Assembly (NCBI RefSeq): GCF_016086655.4 | Contig: NC_052141.2 | Span: forward strand, 5,642,001-5,706,000 | Origin: Lepeophtheirus salmonis | Taxonomy: Eukaryota > Arthropoda > Copepoda > Siphonostomatoida > Caligidae | Length of the DNA: 64,000 nt | Direction of reading: 5' to 3' | Part shown: positions 34,442 to 47,300 of the stretch, one piece after another | How positions within the stretch are numbered: the stretch's first letter is position 1 | How the letters are laid out: the number at the start of each line of letters is the position of its first letter | Position numbers and translations under genes: made by a program | Notes under the pieces: generated by a model | Database searches by the model: none | Told to the model about the DNA's origin: nothing | Seen by the model: the letters and a program-made list of their open reading frames with translations, nothing else

Positions 34442-35269
34442 TAAGTCTTTTTATCTATTTTCGGAAGCGGAGGTTCCAAATAAGGAGTAAATTATGTATG
34501 ATCCTGAAATTGTGAAGATCTTTTTTTTTACCTGAAGTTCAAAGTAAAAAAGTTGCTTGAGATTTCCTTCATGATTATATTTTCTTAGCATCAGCAATGT
34601 TCTCTCGAATGAAAATGGGTTTGCTGGAGTTTTTTGGTGAGCCTTGGTTATAAATTTATTGAGAAAGTCCGCCAGTTATGTGACTAGGTTTTTTCTTTGG
34701 GGAGGTAATGGTAGTGGGTGGGCTTTTTGACAAATTTGGTGGTCAATTAAAATCTAAACACTTTGAATTTTAAACTTCAACAAGATATAATTTATTAATT
34801 AACAAATGAATTTTTAACAAACTTAATTCTATAAATAAATGTATATCTGAGCTCTCTTAATAATTAATGTAGCCGTCCTTAGCGACAATCATGGCTTCCA
34901 AAATTTGCGTAATTTTACACAGATTATGAAAATAGTAAAAAAGAAAAAAATTGTGCATCATTAGGAGGGTTCTACGGCTCTTCAAAGATTTGTAAAAATT
35001 TAAGTCTTCACAGATTTAAACCGTATGTCTAAAATAATACAAAAATGAATTTTGAGTTATTTTATGATTAAAAAAAGAATGGGGAGAATGGGCACTCGGT
35101 AGAGTTCAAAACTTCAGCCTATGGTCATTTTCTGGTGTGAACTTGGGCTTTGACCTTGCCCCTCGAAATGTAATGACCTTTTACTGTGACTATATATAAT
35201 CTTAGTAGTACCAAAAGTGATCAAAATCGATCTGTAACTTTTATCATTATATTTTATTTTATTAAATAA
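34442..35269. other. Gene-free stretch
   Basis: No gene identified. Upstream exons of the transposase fragment could lie here, but no C2CH finger spacing was seen. Confidence 0.4.
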
Positions 35270-36170
35270 TAATCTGCTGCTGTTTCTGCAGTTTTAGCAG
35301 ACTTTGGCTTAGTTTCTGTTGAAAATTTAACTCTGGTCATGAATAAAAACAAGAGTCACAAGTCCCATGTGAACTTTGGAATCCGAAGGGAACCTGTTGC
35401 AATCAGTACAGACATCGCAACTCGTACATAGCATATAAGATTTTAATTTTTTTTGGGATGAGGCTTTTCTAAAAAGTGTTGAGCGAGTTGTATCGAAAAA
35501 TTGTATAGAAGCTTCAAAAGCTTTTGAAAGAGTTGCATTTACTTTGATGAACGAAAGGACAAAACTCAGATAAGGGATAATAATAAGGGACCGTTACCCT
35601 CGCAATGAAGTTATAGAAGATCACGTCTCAGTTTCATCAGAACTTGGATAATTTTATTTGGGACACACAATGCCAAGTCGTGTTACAAGGACGGCCATTT
35701 TTACTTGGATCACAAATTTTTCAGAGGGACAAGCTTGGAATTTATGTGTCATAATTTCCGTTGGATGTGAAAAAACCACAACTAACACCAGTTGATTCAA
35801 TATTTAGAGATACCGTTATAATAGTGCATTTTTATGCTTCATACCAATGAGTTACCCCTTCGTTATTTATTTTTGAGTTTTGATGATGGCACTTTGGGTC
35901 CTAAAGAATATTTGCGACCAATTAGAAAACGATTGGCTGGCTGTGAAAAGGAAACTGCCGAAGAATGTGGTCGATCAACTAAGTACAGATCAAAAAGATT
36001 TATATAAAATTTCCTGAGCTGGCAAACTGTAAATTGTTTACTCAGACTTTACGCAAGTAATCATAATCCATCAAAAATTAGAAAGTGCTTGTCAACTACG
36101 AGCTTAAAGTCAACCCTCCGGTTTGGTTCCTAATCAAGCAAAAAAGGTCTTTTAAGGATGGACCTAGCAC
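35270..36170 (+). mobile_element. Degenerate TE-associated protein
   Basis: Broken frames read DGTLGPKEYLRPIRKRLAGC, VDQLSTDQKDLYKIS, NCLLRLYASNHNPSKIRK and NPPVWFLIKQK in that order. I recall a similar order (LSTDQ..LY, a LLRLY block, then PxWF.IK) in repeat-associated uncharacterised invertebrate proteins, but cannot confirm it here. Stops and shifts show it is dead. Confidence 0.45.
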
Positions 36171-36174
36171 TTGC

Positions 36175-36335
36175 TATTTACACAAAATTTAATAATTTTT
36201 GGGGAAAAAATTGGAAAATTTAATGAAATTTCAAATATGAAATTTTTTAGTTAATATCCGAAATTCCTTAATTTGGGGGGAAGGGCTACACCTCCTCTAG
36301 CCCATGTCCTGCGAACGCCCCTTTATATACAAATC
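36175..36335 (-). repeat. Family A repeat, short copy
   Basis: On the minus strand it starts GGGGCGTTCGCAGG followed by GGTGTAGCCCTTCCCCCC and a short AAATTT core. Only about 160 bp remain. Confidence 0.7.
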
Positions 36336-37239
36336 TAACGATCAATTATGAAATTATCAAAGGGCCACAATATGTGGACTCACATAAAGGGTATTACAAA
36401 CTGTTTATAAGTGAATCTTTACCAAATTATGACAGAAATTAATTACAGAATGACAATCATATCATTATCTACATAAATTTTCGTAACAATCTGTTATGAT
36501 GCTATCTACTCACTCAACCTCTACATCAACTATTCCCATCAATGATTTCAATACTTCATTAAATATTAAATCCAAGCCAAAAATAACATTCCCTAAAGCT
36601 TGCCCTTGAGGTATTAGTATCATCAATATCAATTCACGTACATTTGTGAAGAGTTTAACATCTAAATGGATCCCCAAAACAAATACCCAATTAGATGATG
36701 AAGAAGACTTCAATAAAAGTTATGATTCTAAGTAGAGATTCACTTCACAGCAAGGTGTCAAATATGTATTGTATTTTCTAGACAATAGACATGATATTGT
36801 TACGTTTTTGGAGACTGTTTGTTCCTTAATATGTTTACCACATAAATATAGATACACACATGAGAGCGATATGATCCTTGATTGAATTTCTTCTCCAATT
36901 AATTTATGATTGAGGATTTATGGATGTATATACACATTCCTAACTCAACAATATCCCTTCATCCACTTAAATGCATCATTCCTTGACAGTCTCCTCAAAA
37001 ACACTTATATACGAAACATACCACAAGGGATTAAACGATATGTTGTGGCACGATGATTTAATTAGTACTAGGGGATATAACATGACGACAGTTTGTAATA
37101 TTTCCTTGGAAATACTCTTTCGAAAACAGAAATACTTGAGGTTTATCTCCCTTCCTATAAATCACATCATGAGGATAGTATAGTCGCTAGCCCATTTGTT
37201 TCTGAAGCACCCAATCTAATGGTACACATTTTATTATTT
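36336..37239. other. Gene-free stretch
   Basis: Several short open frames, none with recognisable content. Confidence 0.4.
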
Positions 37240-37625
37240 TCAATCCGGAATTATATTGGGGGTTGTGAACTTCTGAACAAGAAAGTGCTACCTTGGGGAA
37301 GCACTTAGTCCGGAGACAACTTTGTTTTCACTAAAGACAGAGCTCCATGTCATCGGCCCGCTAAGATCCAGGCTTTCCTGAGAGACAACTTTCCGGACTT
37401 TTGGGATCTCAACATGTAGCATCCCTCCTCCAACTCCTTGGACAACTCTATCTAAGCACATCTAGTGGAGAGGGTCTTTGCTACTCCTCAAAGGAGTGTC
37501 TTGTCTTTAGAGGCTTCCATCAAGAAGGTGTAGACCAAGCTTGAGTCTGACTACATAGTCAATGTCTGCAAGGGATTTAGGTCTCGTATTGAGGCAATCA
37601 TTAGAGCTGAGGGCTCATATATTGA
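37240..37625 (+). mobile_element. Decayed mariner, C-terminal half
   Basis: The plus strand reads FVFTKDRAPCHRPAKIQAFL, FPDFWDLN, a broken PSSNSLDNS and KGFRSRIEAIIRAEGSYIE with a stop. This is the catalytic aspartate to C-terminus order of a mariner transposase, with several in-frame stops. Confidence 0.8.
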
Positions 37626-37759
37626 ATAAAAGTTGTGCTGAGCACTATTTTCAGATGATTTGGTTAAATAAATGTCCTCACAAAACCCTTTGTTTAAATT
37701 TTACTAAGATAACTCTGTGGTTACAAGGTGGAGATTTTAAATCCAGATCAAGCTTAGAC

Positions 37760-38110
37760 CTCAATCACGTTGGCAACACTGGCATCTATGTTTATCAAAG
37801 TGTGCTTTCTCAGTTTTAACCCACAAAACTGTATAACAAAAAATACAAAATCCTTGAGATGTCCTCCTAAGACGAACAGCATGAGGTCATTATTGTGTCC
37901 CTCCGTTCTGGAGACATGCCCAAGGAGATTATTGAGTTTACGAAACTGCCTTCAATCAACGACGTTGCCAATGTTTTCATTGAGTCTGATGGATCGATAA
38001 GATCTGCAGGGAAGACTCATGATCCTTCTGAGAGCAAAAAATCCACTCTAGGCACAAAATATCCAAACTTCTAAAAGCAAAAGATACATCCTTGGCCCAG
38101 CCTTGAAGTG
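37760..38110 (+). mobile_element. Decayed mariner, 5' end and N-terminus
   Basis: The leader at 37760-37860 and the start region MSS-stop-DEQHEVIIVSLRSG, then KEIIEFTKLPSINDVANVF, closely parallel 62095-62400. Both copies carry the stop right after MSS, so they may derive from one already-dead source copy. Confidence 0.75.
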
Positions 38111-38433
38111 AATGATGTTCTCACTAAATAATAATAATACGTACAGTATCCCTGAGATGAATAAGAAGAAGATTTCTTACATAAAATAGATCTAGCATAT
38201 GTAATATAAAATGAGGGGTTTATTTATCTGTATTTGTTGTCATCATCTGGGAGTTAAATCCTCTGATTTATTATTATCATTACTCATTATGTATGATGAT
38301 TATACAACTACTAATTAAGCCTATAATTCATTTGTATATTTTTCATAAGTGTATATTGTATAGAGGAAGGCATCCCCTCGCAAATACACTGTGTGTATTT
38401 TTTTGTCAGCAGTCGATATTTCTATTTCCCTAC

Positions 38434-38688
38434 TCAGTGTTCTGAACGTTGAATGGTTGAATTAGAGTTAGCTCCTTTTATGTTGTAAATAATTCCGGCC
38501 CATGATTGAATAATAAGGACTGTTTGATGTGCAAGAATGACCACTAGTGCACCCTCTATCCAATCAAAACCTGACATGATCCCAAATTTTAAGTCAAAAG
38601 TTACAGCGTACTCCATTGCATCATTTTCTTGTGATATAAGCCTTGTATTAAGCTTAGATCTTTCCCATTCCTTCATGTTTTGAGTCAT
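38434..38688 (-). CDS. Unrecognised open frame, low confidence
   Basis: An 84-codon minus frame with a hydrophobic centre (IEGALVVILAHQTVLIIQSW). It sits just 3' of a mariner remnant and matches nothing I know. It may be chance. Confidence 0.15.
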   Translation of the reverse strand: MTQNMKEWERSKLNTRLISQENDAMEYAVTFDLKFGIMSGFDWIEGALVVILAHQTVLIIQSWAGIIYNIKGANSNSTIQRSEH

Positions 38689-38739
38689 AATTATCTTTTA
38701 AAATCCTATTGAGTTTGAAAAAGTGTATTACAAAATTAT

Positions 38740-39260
38740 TATTAGTTAATATAATTGCTCGACTCAACCTCAGAAACGGGGGCATGTCTTGATGACTGTT
38801 TTCCTTTGTCATATTCCGGAATTCCTCTCGGATTCTGGACATCAGCTCGGATTTTTTTTTGCGGGAGCATCTGCTGGAGAGTATCTCAACAGCGTCTCAC
38901 ACGATTAATATTATGGGGTTGAGGTCCAGTGAGCTTGGAGGTCAAACACTCGGTCCAACAAACTCCAAAATAATATGGAACAGCGTATTTCAATGCACAA
39001 CGCGCCCAGAAGAAATTATTCTCTTGAAATCAATGTGCATAGGTTCGATTTGAATGGTTCATCCATCAATATTCTGATCTCTCTGGGAGAGTAACCTTAT
39101 TTTGTGATAAGACGCGCTTCTGTTGACTCATAATCACCTCCTGACTCTTTCAGTTCCTTCCTGAATCTCCACACATCGGGCCTGTCCAGGTTTTATACGT
39201 TTGGAATTTCTACATACTCTCGTCCGGCGCAGATTGCAACTTATGTTGTCTCCGATATGG
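38740..39260 (-). mobile_element. Decayed mariner, C-terminal half
   Basis: On the minus strand PPSSLDLNPIILIV (the PDLNP motif) is followed by DAVEILSS and, near the 3' end, VIKTCPRF with a broken VEQLY tail. Stops occur throughout. Confidence 0.65.
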
Positions 39261-41225
39261 CCTCTTTTAACCATAAAATATGCATGCACAGGGTTTCAAA
39301 GTTTCCTTGTTCAACAACGCTCGCAGTCTGTACATACTCACAAAAGGATGTCATTCCTTATCAGTTTGATGTGTCTTCACATTCCGGAAAATCCTTACAA
39401 TTCATCCTACATAATATTCGATTTAATATTCCTTATTTTTATAATTTATAAGCATTTCCATCTATTACCTCTCGGCTACATTGTTACCTAACCTAATTCA
39501 AAGGTATTTTGAATCATTTCTATTCCCAAGCGTAGGTACCATCAACCTACACCCTACTTTTCTTCTTCCACAGGTATCTCAAAGGCATATTTTAAGTTAA
39601 AGTTAGTCACAAAATATGGTTTTATAGAACGTAACGTCATCATGGCGGCGTTTTAAACTCTATCAAAAGGGACAATATTTATGGGTGTTTTATGACAGTA
39701 ATTGAAAATGTAATAGTATTCAACATGAGGTAGAATGAGAAACTCTCCTCTTTCCACGAGACATGTAATGGTAAGTCAACGTAAAAACAATCTCGAAATA
39801 AAATCAAGAATTGGAGAAAATCTCTCTATATTTTTTTACTTCATAAATTTCATAGATATATTTGAGTCAATTATAGGCCTAAAATTCAGCTGACTGGAAT
39901 GAGTGTAGATACCCAAGAATTTAAACTATAGTATAGAGCCTTTCTTTGATTTATGAAACTTATATTTAAGTGCAATTTTTGGGTCTTTCAAGTGGTTTAT
40001 AAGAGTAATTGGTAATCGAAATTGAGGAGAATTCGTCATTGAAGAATGCAAATGTAATCCACATTCAATTTTGTGAAAAATAATTCCAGCTTGCTTTTGT
40101 GTTTATAGGCTACATATTCTGTTTTTTAACTTTTCTGGGTAGTTTTTTTTTTGTTAAATTCATGTAATGTCTGGATTTTATGAGGGATAAATAGCCAAAA
40201 ACTATTTCAAATGAGAGTCAAAATTTCAAATAAAGTGTCTTTAAAAAAATATCTCAAATACAATATTTTCTATGAGAAAGAAGCAGGAATCAAAGGTTGC
40301 TACTCATCACTTCGTTACCTTTATTGTATATTGTTCTTAAAAAAGAATCATAAAAAAAGGCCCAAGATCAGTTGGTAGTAAGGCAATTGTTACCAACTGT
40401 GGAATTATTATTTCATAATAAATTGATGGGGATTCCTCACGGATTAATAAAAAGTAGTTATCATTCAAACAATCTACGTTCAGAAGACTGATTAGGGGAA
40501 AAGAAGCAGAAAAATCATCGACAGCTGACAACAAAATACAGTTCTCATGCCGTGTTACGTCTTCTTACATTCGTTAATTTCAATATATTAACCTCTCCCA
40601 ACCTCTAAAACAAATATTGATTCGTATCACTTTGTTGGAAATCAAGATATAGTCAACCCAAAGCTATAAATCAAGTTGTGAAACAAAGTCCACGTGATTC
40701 ATATTTCCCCAAATATAGTTGGCTAAAAGTAATTTTTTTGCTCACTAGGGGCATGGAGTATACTTTATTGTTACTCTATAACTAAAGCTGTGGGCATCCA
40801 GTTGAGATAAATAACTGTTTTTGAGATTAGAAAATAAAAAGCGGTTGCTGCGTGTGCTCTTTTTTCTTTTTTGTTCATTATTTACCGAATTATTTTGATG
40901 ATAACGTTTCCCTCTAATAATAATGAATCTATCGTTTGACAACTACTTCTATGCAATATTGAATATAATTTATATTAATATTGACATGTTTTAAAAAATT
41001 TTCCCAACGCATGGATTGCAAATAATGGGATCTCCATCTATCCATTGTTCCGAGGAGTTCATATTTCCCATTTGGATATCCTAGCCACACGCCTTCTGAT
41101 CCTCTTTTCATGTTCTATTCAAGAGATTTGTCTATTTTTACCTACTAAGTGGACCTCATCTACATTAATTGAAGGCTAGTTCAGAGTACAGATGTCTTTT
41201 CACATCAAGGTATTTGACAGGAACT
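39261..41225. other. Gene-poor stretch
   Basis: No firm gene. A 60-codon minus frame (41111-40929, MKRGSEGVWLGYPNGKYELL at its start) looks more protein-like than its surroundings but is unrecognised. A 27-bp string around ATCATCGACAGCTGACAACA at about 40516 recurs at about 44745. Confidence 0.35.
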
Positions 41226-41226
41226 T

Positions 41227-41660
41227 CTCAGGGGGTCCGCAGGGAGTTAGTTGGTTGTAGTCCCCCCCCCCAAAAAAAAACAAAAAAACTTCAGGACTTT
41301 TTGCTTTTTAATATAATTTTTTTTTGTTCTTTTTAATTTTTTTTGTGAATAACCATGATTTTTTGATTTATTTTCGAAAAAAAAATTATTTTTTTCGAAA
41401 AAAATTAATATTCGAAATTGAATTTTTGAAACTTTTGAAAGAAAAAAAATAATAATAATATTTGAAATTTAATTTTTGAAATTTTTTTCACAAAAAATAA
41501 ATTTTTTATTGAAGTTTTTTTAGAAAAATGTACGATTGAAATTTTGTGTGAATAGCTATGGATTTTTGAAATTTAAAAAAATAAAAATAAAAACCAAGCC
41601 CCCCTTCCCCTCACAAAAACAAAATGTAATCCTTATCCTTATAACCTTCGGAAGCCCTAC
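41227..41660 (+). repeat. Family A repeat
   Basis: Starts CAGGGGGTCCGCAGGG and a C10 run, then A/T-rich units with 'agctatggatttttgaaat', and ends near 'cttcggaagcccta', an inverted weak copy of the start. Confidence 0.7.
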
Positions 41661-42482
41661 TTTTTACCTCGTGAGTCTTTGCCTCTATGCTCAATAATTC
41701 ATGAATTCCTCCAGTTCTTCTAGGTAATTATTATACAAAACTATAAGAACTAAGGGGTTCAATAAAAAGACTGAAAGACTCAGTGAGAAACTGAAAGAGT
41801 TATCATCTTCCTCCATCCAATGCTCCTTCATTGAAATTGTTATCTAGTTATAACCAAGTAACCCTCAATTCACCATTTTAATTACGTCAACAAGGTGAAT
41901 CCTGACTGAAAGAAAATATCATGAGGGAAATGTCCTAATATGATAAAATGACGTCATTCCTGGGTTTTTAAAAGGATAGATCTTGCTTGGGAAAAGAATT
42001 GTGAGGAATAGTTTCAAACTAAGAGACTCGATTGGTCACTTGGTTTATAGCTTTGGGTCACCCTAACATAAGAACATTTTGTTACATTAAAGACATGGGT
42101 TTAAAGGCAATTAGGAAAGTTACATTTTTCAAAAATTCCACGAGGACTAACAAATAATTCTTTTTATTTTTAGGGAAATTTTTTTTTCTTCGTCTTTATC
42201 CACACTCACTGGATTAAATTTCTTCTTTCTGTGAGTGATTCTTTTAACGAATTAACTATTATTTAGTTATTCAGACCTCAAAAGACAAACGAATAGACAT
42301 TCATCCTCCTACTCTTCAAGAAGTAAATGTGGCTTGTCAACATAAAAACAAGCTGGAATGAAGCTAGTACAAAGTATCAATCAATTATCTATTAAAAAAG
42401 TATCATAAATATTCCTTTGGAGGCTCCACAATTTGCAAATTAGTGGTGTAGCTGTGCACTGTCTAACGTGTCCTCTAATGTA

Positions 42483-42865
42483 CAGGGTGGTCCAGATAAA
42501 TTCAGAAAATCTTTAAAGGTTCATAACGAACAAACTAGATAATGACATCCACTTCTACTTGCCAACCTCCCCAATACGATGCTGGAAACTTAGTAAGGCA
42601 TGTACCAAGTATCATTCGTCTGTGGTGGCCTGGAAGAAGTCCATTACCCATACAATGCCAAAGCTTGATCTGCACGATGCCACTCGGACATGCCAAAGCT
42701 TCTGGCACTGTGTGGCCGAGGTTATCGAAAGATGCGGATCTCATTATAAATAATTGAATGTCATTAAATTTAGCATTGAAATAATAATTAAATAATGGTT
42801 GGATCCCATCTAATTCGTTCGTTATAAGTCTTTAAAGAATTTCACTATTTATCTGGACCACACTG
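42483..42865 (+). mobile_element. Internally deleted mariner with intact inverted ends
   Basis: A 383-bp element flanked by TA on both sides. Terminal inverted repeats are 58 bp (42483-42540 and 42808-42865) with about 48 of 58 positions matching; both begin CAG(G/T)GTGGTCCAGATAAAT. Inside, the plus strand keeps the last ~60 transposase codons (DLHDATRTCQSFWHC, VIERCGSHYK and stop). This is a MITE-like product of a mariner. Confidence 0.85.
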
Positions 42866-43609
42866 TATATCATAAACATAATTTGATCTAAGAAATGCCA
42901 ATGTATTCGTATTGGTGAAACTAGTATAAGCCTGCCCGTTCCACGGACGCATGGGGGATGATAATCAAAGTGTGATGTGATGTTTGTTTCGAAATGTATC
43001 GATGTTTCTACCCAATATAGAAAAATGATGTTCTCTTAATTAATCAAGGAAAAATATTACCAAAGTAACATGTCAAATCCATTATACTATTGAACAGATT
43101 CAATTCTCTAAAGTATTCATTTGAATTGCAGCAATCCAAGACGAATTAACTGGTTAATACAATCTCCCCTTCATGTAACTACCTCAAAAATTATTGAACA
43201 TATTGAATCCTCATAAATGTTTATTTGAATTGTAAGCAATCCCAAAGGAATCAACTGGCTAATGCAATCTTCCCTTCCCTTCTAATTTTTAATAGTAGAT
43301 TTTAGAAGAAAAAATGTTGCTAGGGAGAAATAACGGAGGAGGAGGAAGATTCAAAAGTTTATTTTTGCATATTCAGGATATTGCAAGTTTGTGCATATAA
43401 CATCAAACATGTATACAGGGTGCACCTCTGATGTATATCATAATCATATTTGATTATATTATGAATAATAATGTAATCGTATTTATGAAATTTTGCAGGC
43501 GTGCGCATGTATAACCAGAGCACTGCTTCTCTTTGCATATCATAGCTCATATCTATTTACTGTATATGGTAAGATTGGAATATTCAATCAACGCTGGCAT
43601 ATACAGGTG

Positions 43610-43880
43610 TGCGCGTCCCTAATTGCACTGCAGAAAATTGTCAGTGTAGAAAATTGTCATTAGGAAAATTTCCGTCATTTATTACCAAAATCAAAATACC
43701 TAGCCCCAAAACTTATTTTGTCCAATGGCAGGTCCCCCCAGCAGGTTAAAAACCACTGCCACCACTTCACAAAACATGTAGGCCCCTTCAAATACTTCAA
43801 AATAAAATTCAGGTCCATGGGTTGATTAAGGCTGCAGAAAAGATAAAGTAGGATAAAAACCATTGCCGCTGATTTCTGAC
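43610..43880 (-). repeat. Family D repeat, truncated copy
   Basis: The minus strand carries the same monomer as the 48-kb array (TTAATCAACCCATGGACCTG-like, TTTTGAAGTATTTGAAGGGG). It is flanked by GAAAATTGTCAGTGTAG and GAAAATTGTCATTAGG, which match the border of the 48-kb copy. Confidence 0.75.
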
Positions 43881-44918
43881 AGTTTAACTGACTGGATTAT
43901 ATCATCTTTAACAACGAAGCCTAGTATTTTTGTATTCTTTTTTCGTACTCTGATGATATCCTCATATACAAAACAGAAACTCAATACTTCACTTATTTAA
44001 CCTTTGCAACACATATTGTAAAATAGGTTTGGTCCTTACAATCCCTTAACATTTTGAAAATTCTGCTTGCATCATAATGGGTTCCAAAATACCCTTTTAA
44101 AATGGTTTTAAACGTGTATGTAATATAAAGTAAATACACTTATTAAGTTATTAACTTCTAGTGGTAGTAACCGGCATTGCCTGGAGTAATTAGGCGTCGG
44201 CTTACCGATATACTTTGCTCTAATAACATTTCAGAAAACTCCTCAAGAAATCCCCAGTTTTACTCTCTCTTTTTCATGAGTACACTCACACGTAGCTACT
44301 CAATACTTATATCAATTCATATCCCCTCAAGAATTAAAAAATTCTAATAAGTGTTTGAGAAAAAAAAATATAATCTCATGTGATGACGGATGAATACTTT
44401 AGTCTCTGGAGCGCTCACCAACAAAAACACGTTAGTATATACATACAAAACGCCTGCGACAGTTCATTTTTACAGGTGTGCGCGTCTAAAACTGAACACT
44501 CCTTTAAATTTTACAGCATGCACATATTGGGGATTTTATGTAGTTAAAACGTGTTTATACTTCGAGGCAAGGGTCTTGACTAGTGATAAACAAAACTCCA
44601 GCAAAATCTAAATAGCAACCGTCAAACAACATAATATAGAGAGACGTGGAGTCGCAATTTTGGAACTTTCCGCGCGGGGCAATAGAACTATTATTGTAAA
44701 TTGTTCACAGTTTAGAAAACTAATGTGGAGTAAAAAGGAAGAATCATCGACAGCTGACAACAAAATACATGGTATATTTATGTCATGGATCCAATAACTC
44801 GCTTCTTGTGTAAAACCTTACAATGTGATATATATATATGTACTTCACAAAAAAAAAAAAAAGATTTTATTATAAAATATATACTAATTTCGATTAACAA
44901 TTTACTTATATATTTTAT

Positions 44919-45272
44919 TTATATTAAATCAGTCGTGACACCATCAAAAGTCCTTCTCTCTCTACTCCCATTCCTTCCATCCCCATCATCAGAACTCTTC
45001 CGAACCTGTGTGCCCTGAATCACAAGCGTCGGACTCTCCACCTCAATATTTGTTTCAAAAATTGGTTGACCGACTTGGAGATTGGAGAGGTTTATATTTG
45101 GAAAGAGGCTCTCATAGAGGACAGACTTCCCAGAGATGAAACTATCGTGTATGAGCTTCCTTGTCTCTTCGTCCTCGATTTCCAGGATACGTGCATCGGC
45201 TACAATTTGAGGAGATGGACGGGAAGCGGAGGAATGAAGGAATATCAGAATAAGAAGATTGATGAAGAGGCT
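44919..45272 (-). CDS. Unannotated terminal exon, possible secreted protein
   Basis: I do not recognise this protein. The minus strand is open for 117 codons from an acceptor-like ttctacttag (45273-45275) to a TAA at 44919-44921. It begins with a hydrophobic run, SLFINLLILIFLHSSASRPS, like a signal peptide and cleavage site. An acidic and polar stretch follows (ILEIEDEETRKLIHDSF, VESPTLVIQGTQVRK), then a charged tail. Its G+C is much higher than its surroundings. No ATG is in the exon, so the start would come from an upstream exon beyond the family A repeat. The overlapping plus frame (45066-45311) looks like a shadow. Confidence 0.45.
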   Translation of the reverse strand, partial: SLFINLLILIFLHSSASRPSPQIVADARILEIEDEETRKLIHDSFISGKSVLYESLFPNINLSNLQVGQPIFETNIEVESPTLVIQGTQVRKSSDDGDGRNGSRERRTFDGVTTDLI

Positions 45273-45321
45273 CTAAGTAGAAATGATAATATTTTAGATA
45301 GGTGTTTTTGAATTATTAGGA

Positions 45322-46205
45322 GGGACGTCCTCAGCATTTGTTGCACCCCTAAATATCCAAATTTTTGAAAAATTCATTCTTTAAATCCCCCGATTTTTTT
45401 TTTTAATGGGCAGCTATCGATTTTTGAACTTTATTTCCAAAATAATTTGATATTTGAAATTTTTTTCCACAATTTTTTTCTTTTTTGAATAGCTGTCGAT
45501 AATGTGATATTTTTTTTTGGAAAAAATTCAATATTTGAATTTTTTTTTTTTTTTTAAATTATTTCTCAAAAATTAAATTTTTGTGAACAGTTGTCAATTT
45601 TTCAAATTTTTTCCCCGAAAATTTAATTTTATGTGAATGGCTATAGATTTTTGAATTTTATTTCCAAAAAAAATTCAAACTTTGAAATGTTTTTCCAAAA
45701 AATTAAATTTTATTTGAATAGCAGAGAAATTTGAAATTTTTTTTGGGAAAAATTCAAAATTTCTTTTCAAAAATTAAATTTTTTGTAATCAACTGTCGAT
45801 TCTGAATTATTTTTTCTCAAAATTAAATTTTTTGTAAATAGCTATGGATTTTTGAATTTTATTCCCAAAAAAATTAAATATTTGAAATCTTTTCCAAAAT
45901 AATTAAATATTTGAAATTTTTTTCAAAAATATTAAATATTTGAAATTTTTTCCAAAAAATTCAAAAATTATTTTTTGTAAATAACTGTGAATTTTTTTTT
46001 TCAAAAAAAAAAATTATATATTTGGAATTTTGTTTCGAAATTTTTTCTCAAAATATCGATTTTTTTGTTAACAGCTGTGAATTTTTGAATTTTTTTTTTG
46101 AATAGCTAAGGATTTTTCAATTTAATATTTGAAATTTAATTTGTGATAAGTTAAAGGCAAGATTTTTTTTTTTCAAACATATTCCAAAAATATAATCCTG
46201 AGGAC
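45322..46205 (+). repeat. Family A repeat, longest copy
   Basis: Both rims are visible: AGGGACGTCCTCAG at the left and, inverted, AAATGCGTCCTCAGG at the right. The 850-bp core repeats 'agctgtcgatttttgaa' and 'ccaaaaaatttaattt' units about a dozen times with drift. Confidence 0.8.
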
Positions 46206-46935
46206 GCATTTGATTCGACACTCACTACTTTGAAAGTTGTGTTCACCATGATTGCTTGGCTTTGAACAGTTTATGAGTAGATATTATAATTTGAGAATAT
46301 CTTTTACGTAACAAAGGGTATTAATGCACCTCAAACACTGACCAAACTCCTAGAGCAAAGAATCACGACTAATGAAGCTAGTAGGAGGACTTTAAATGCT
46401 TTATTTCGTTATAGATATTTCTCATTTTTGTTTATTACAGGCCCACGGAGATATGTGTCTTATAAGTCCTAATCAACAACAAGGTCATTTCAAAGCTCCC
46501 ACACTACTAAAGCAAGTACCAAGATGCAATTAGAAAAAGACCTCGAAATTCTTCAGACTTGATTCAATGTATATCATTTCATATTTTGGGCTTTTAACAG
46601 TTGTAACTTGTATAATTCTTATTCTTAAAATACCTTATTCAATTAATTGAGGCATTTTAATAAACAAATACTAATTGATAACATCATTTCATTTTAATCC
46701 ATTTAAAATATGTATTAACTATGTAATTATGAATATAATTGTAAAAAATATGACAATGGACGAGTGCAATTTTTTTGTAATTGCAATCTGAAGTGTGTGT
46801 TGTTATATTTTCCTTAAGCTGTTGTCAATATTCTTTTACTCTTCAAAAAAGAGAACATATAAGTATTAAGTAATCGCTAATGGGTGAAAGACAAAGATTA
46901 ACAATGAAGATGTGTTGCAGAGTTATATATGTACA

Positions 46936-47300
46936 GGGGCGTCCGCAGGAAGTCGGCTAAGGGGTTGTAGCCTTCCTCCCAAATGAAGAAATCTTTGATT
47001 TTTCTAAGAAAATGAAATATTTGATTTTTTCTGACCTTTATATTTGAAATTTGATTTTTTTCTAAGAACTTTATATATGTAATTTAATTATATTTTTTAA
47101 AAAATTAAAAAAAAAATTTATAAACAAAATTTTTTTGAAAAAAAAATTCAAAAATTAAATTTTTTTGAGACGTATTTCGAAAATACATAGTTATTTAGAA
47201 AAAATATATTTTTTTTTTTAAATTAATTTTTTTGAATTTTTTTTTGAAAAATCAAATATTCCATTTTCTAGTAAAAATGAAAAATTCCTTATTTTTTAAA
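46936..47300 (+). repeat. Family A repeat
   Basis: Begins with the clearest rim, CAGGGGCGTCCGCAGG, then GGGGTTGTAGCC, then an A/T core. The right rim is not found. Confidence 0.75.

Noticed and set aside
42542..42757. Overlapping small genes on both strands
   Set aside because: They are shadows of the mariner C-terminal remnant within the 383-bp element.
45066..45311. Plus-strand 81-codon frame
   Set aside because: It opposes the minus-strand exon, which has better composition, an acceptor and a signal-peptide-like start.
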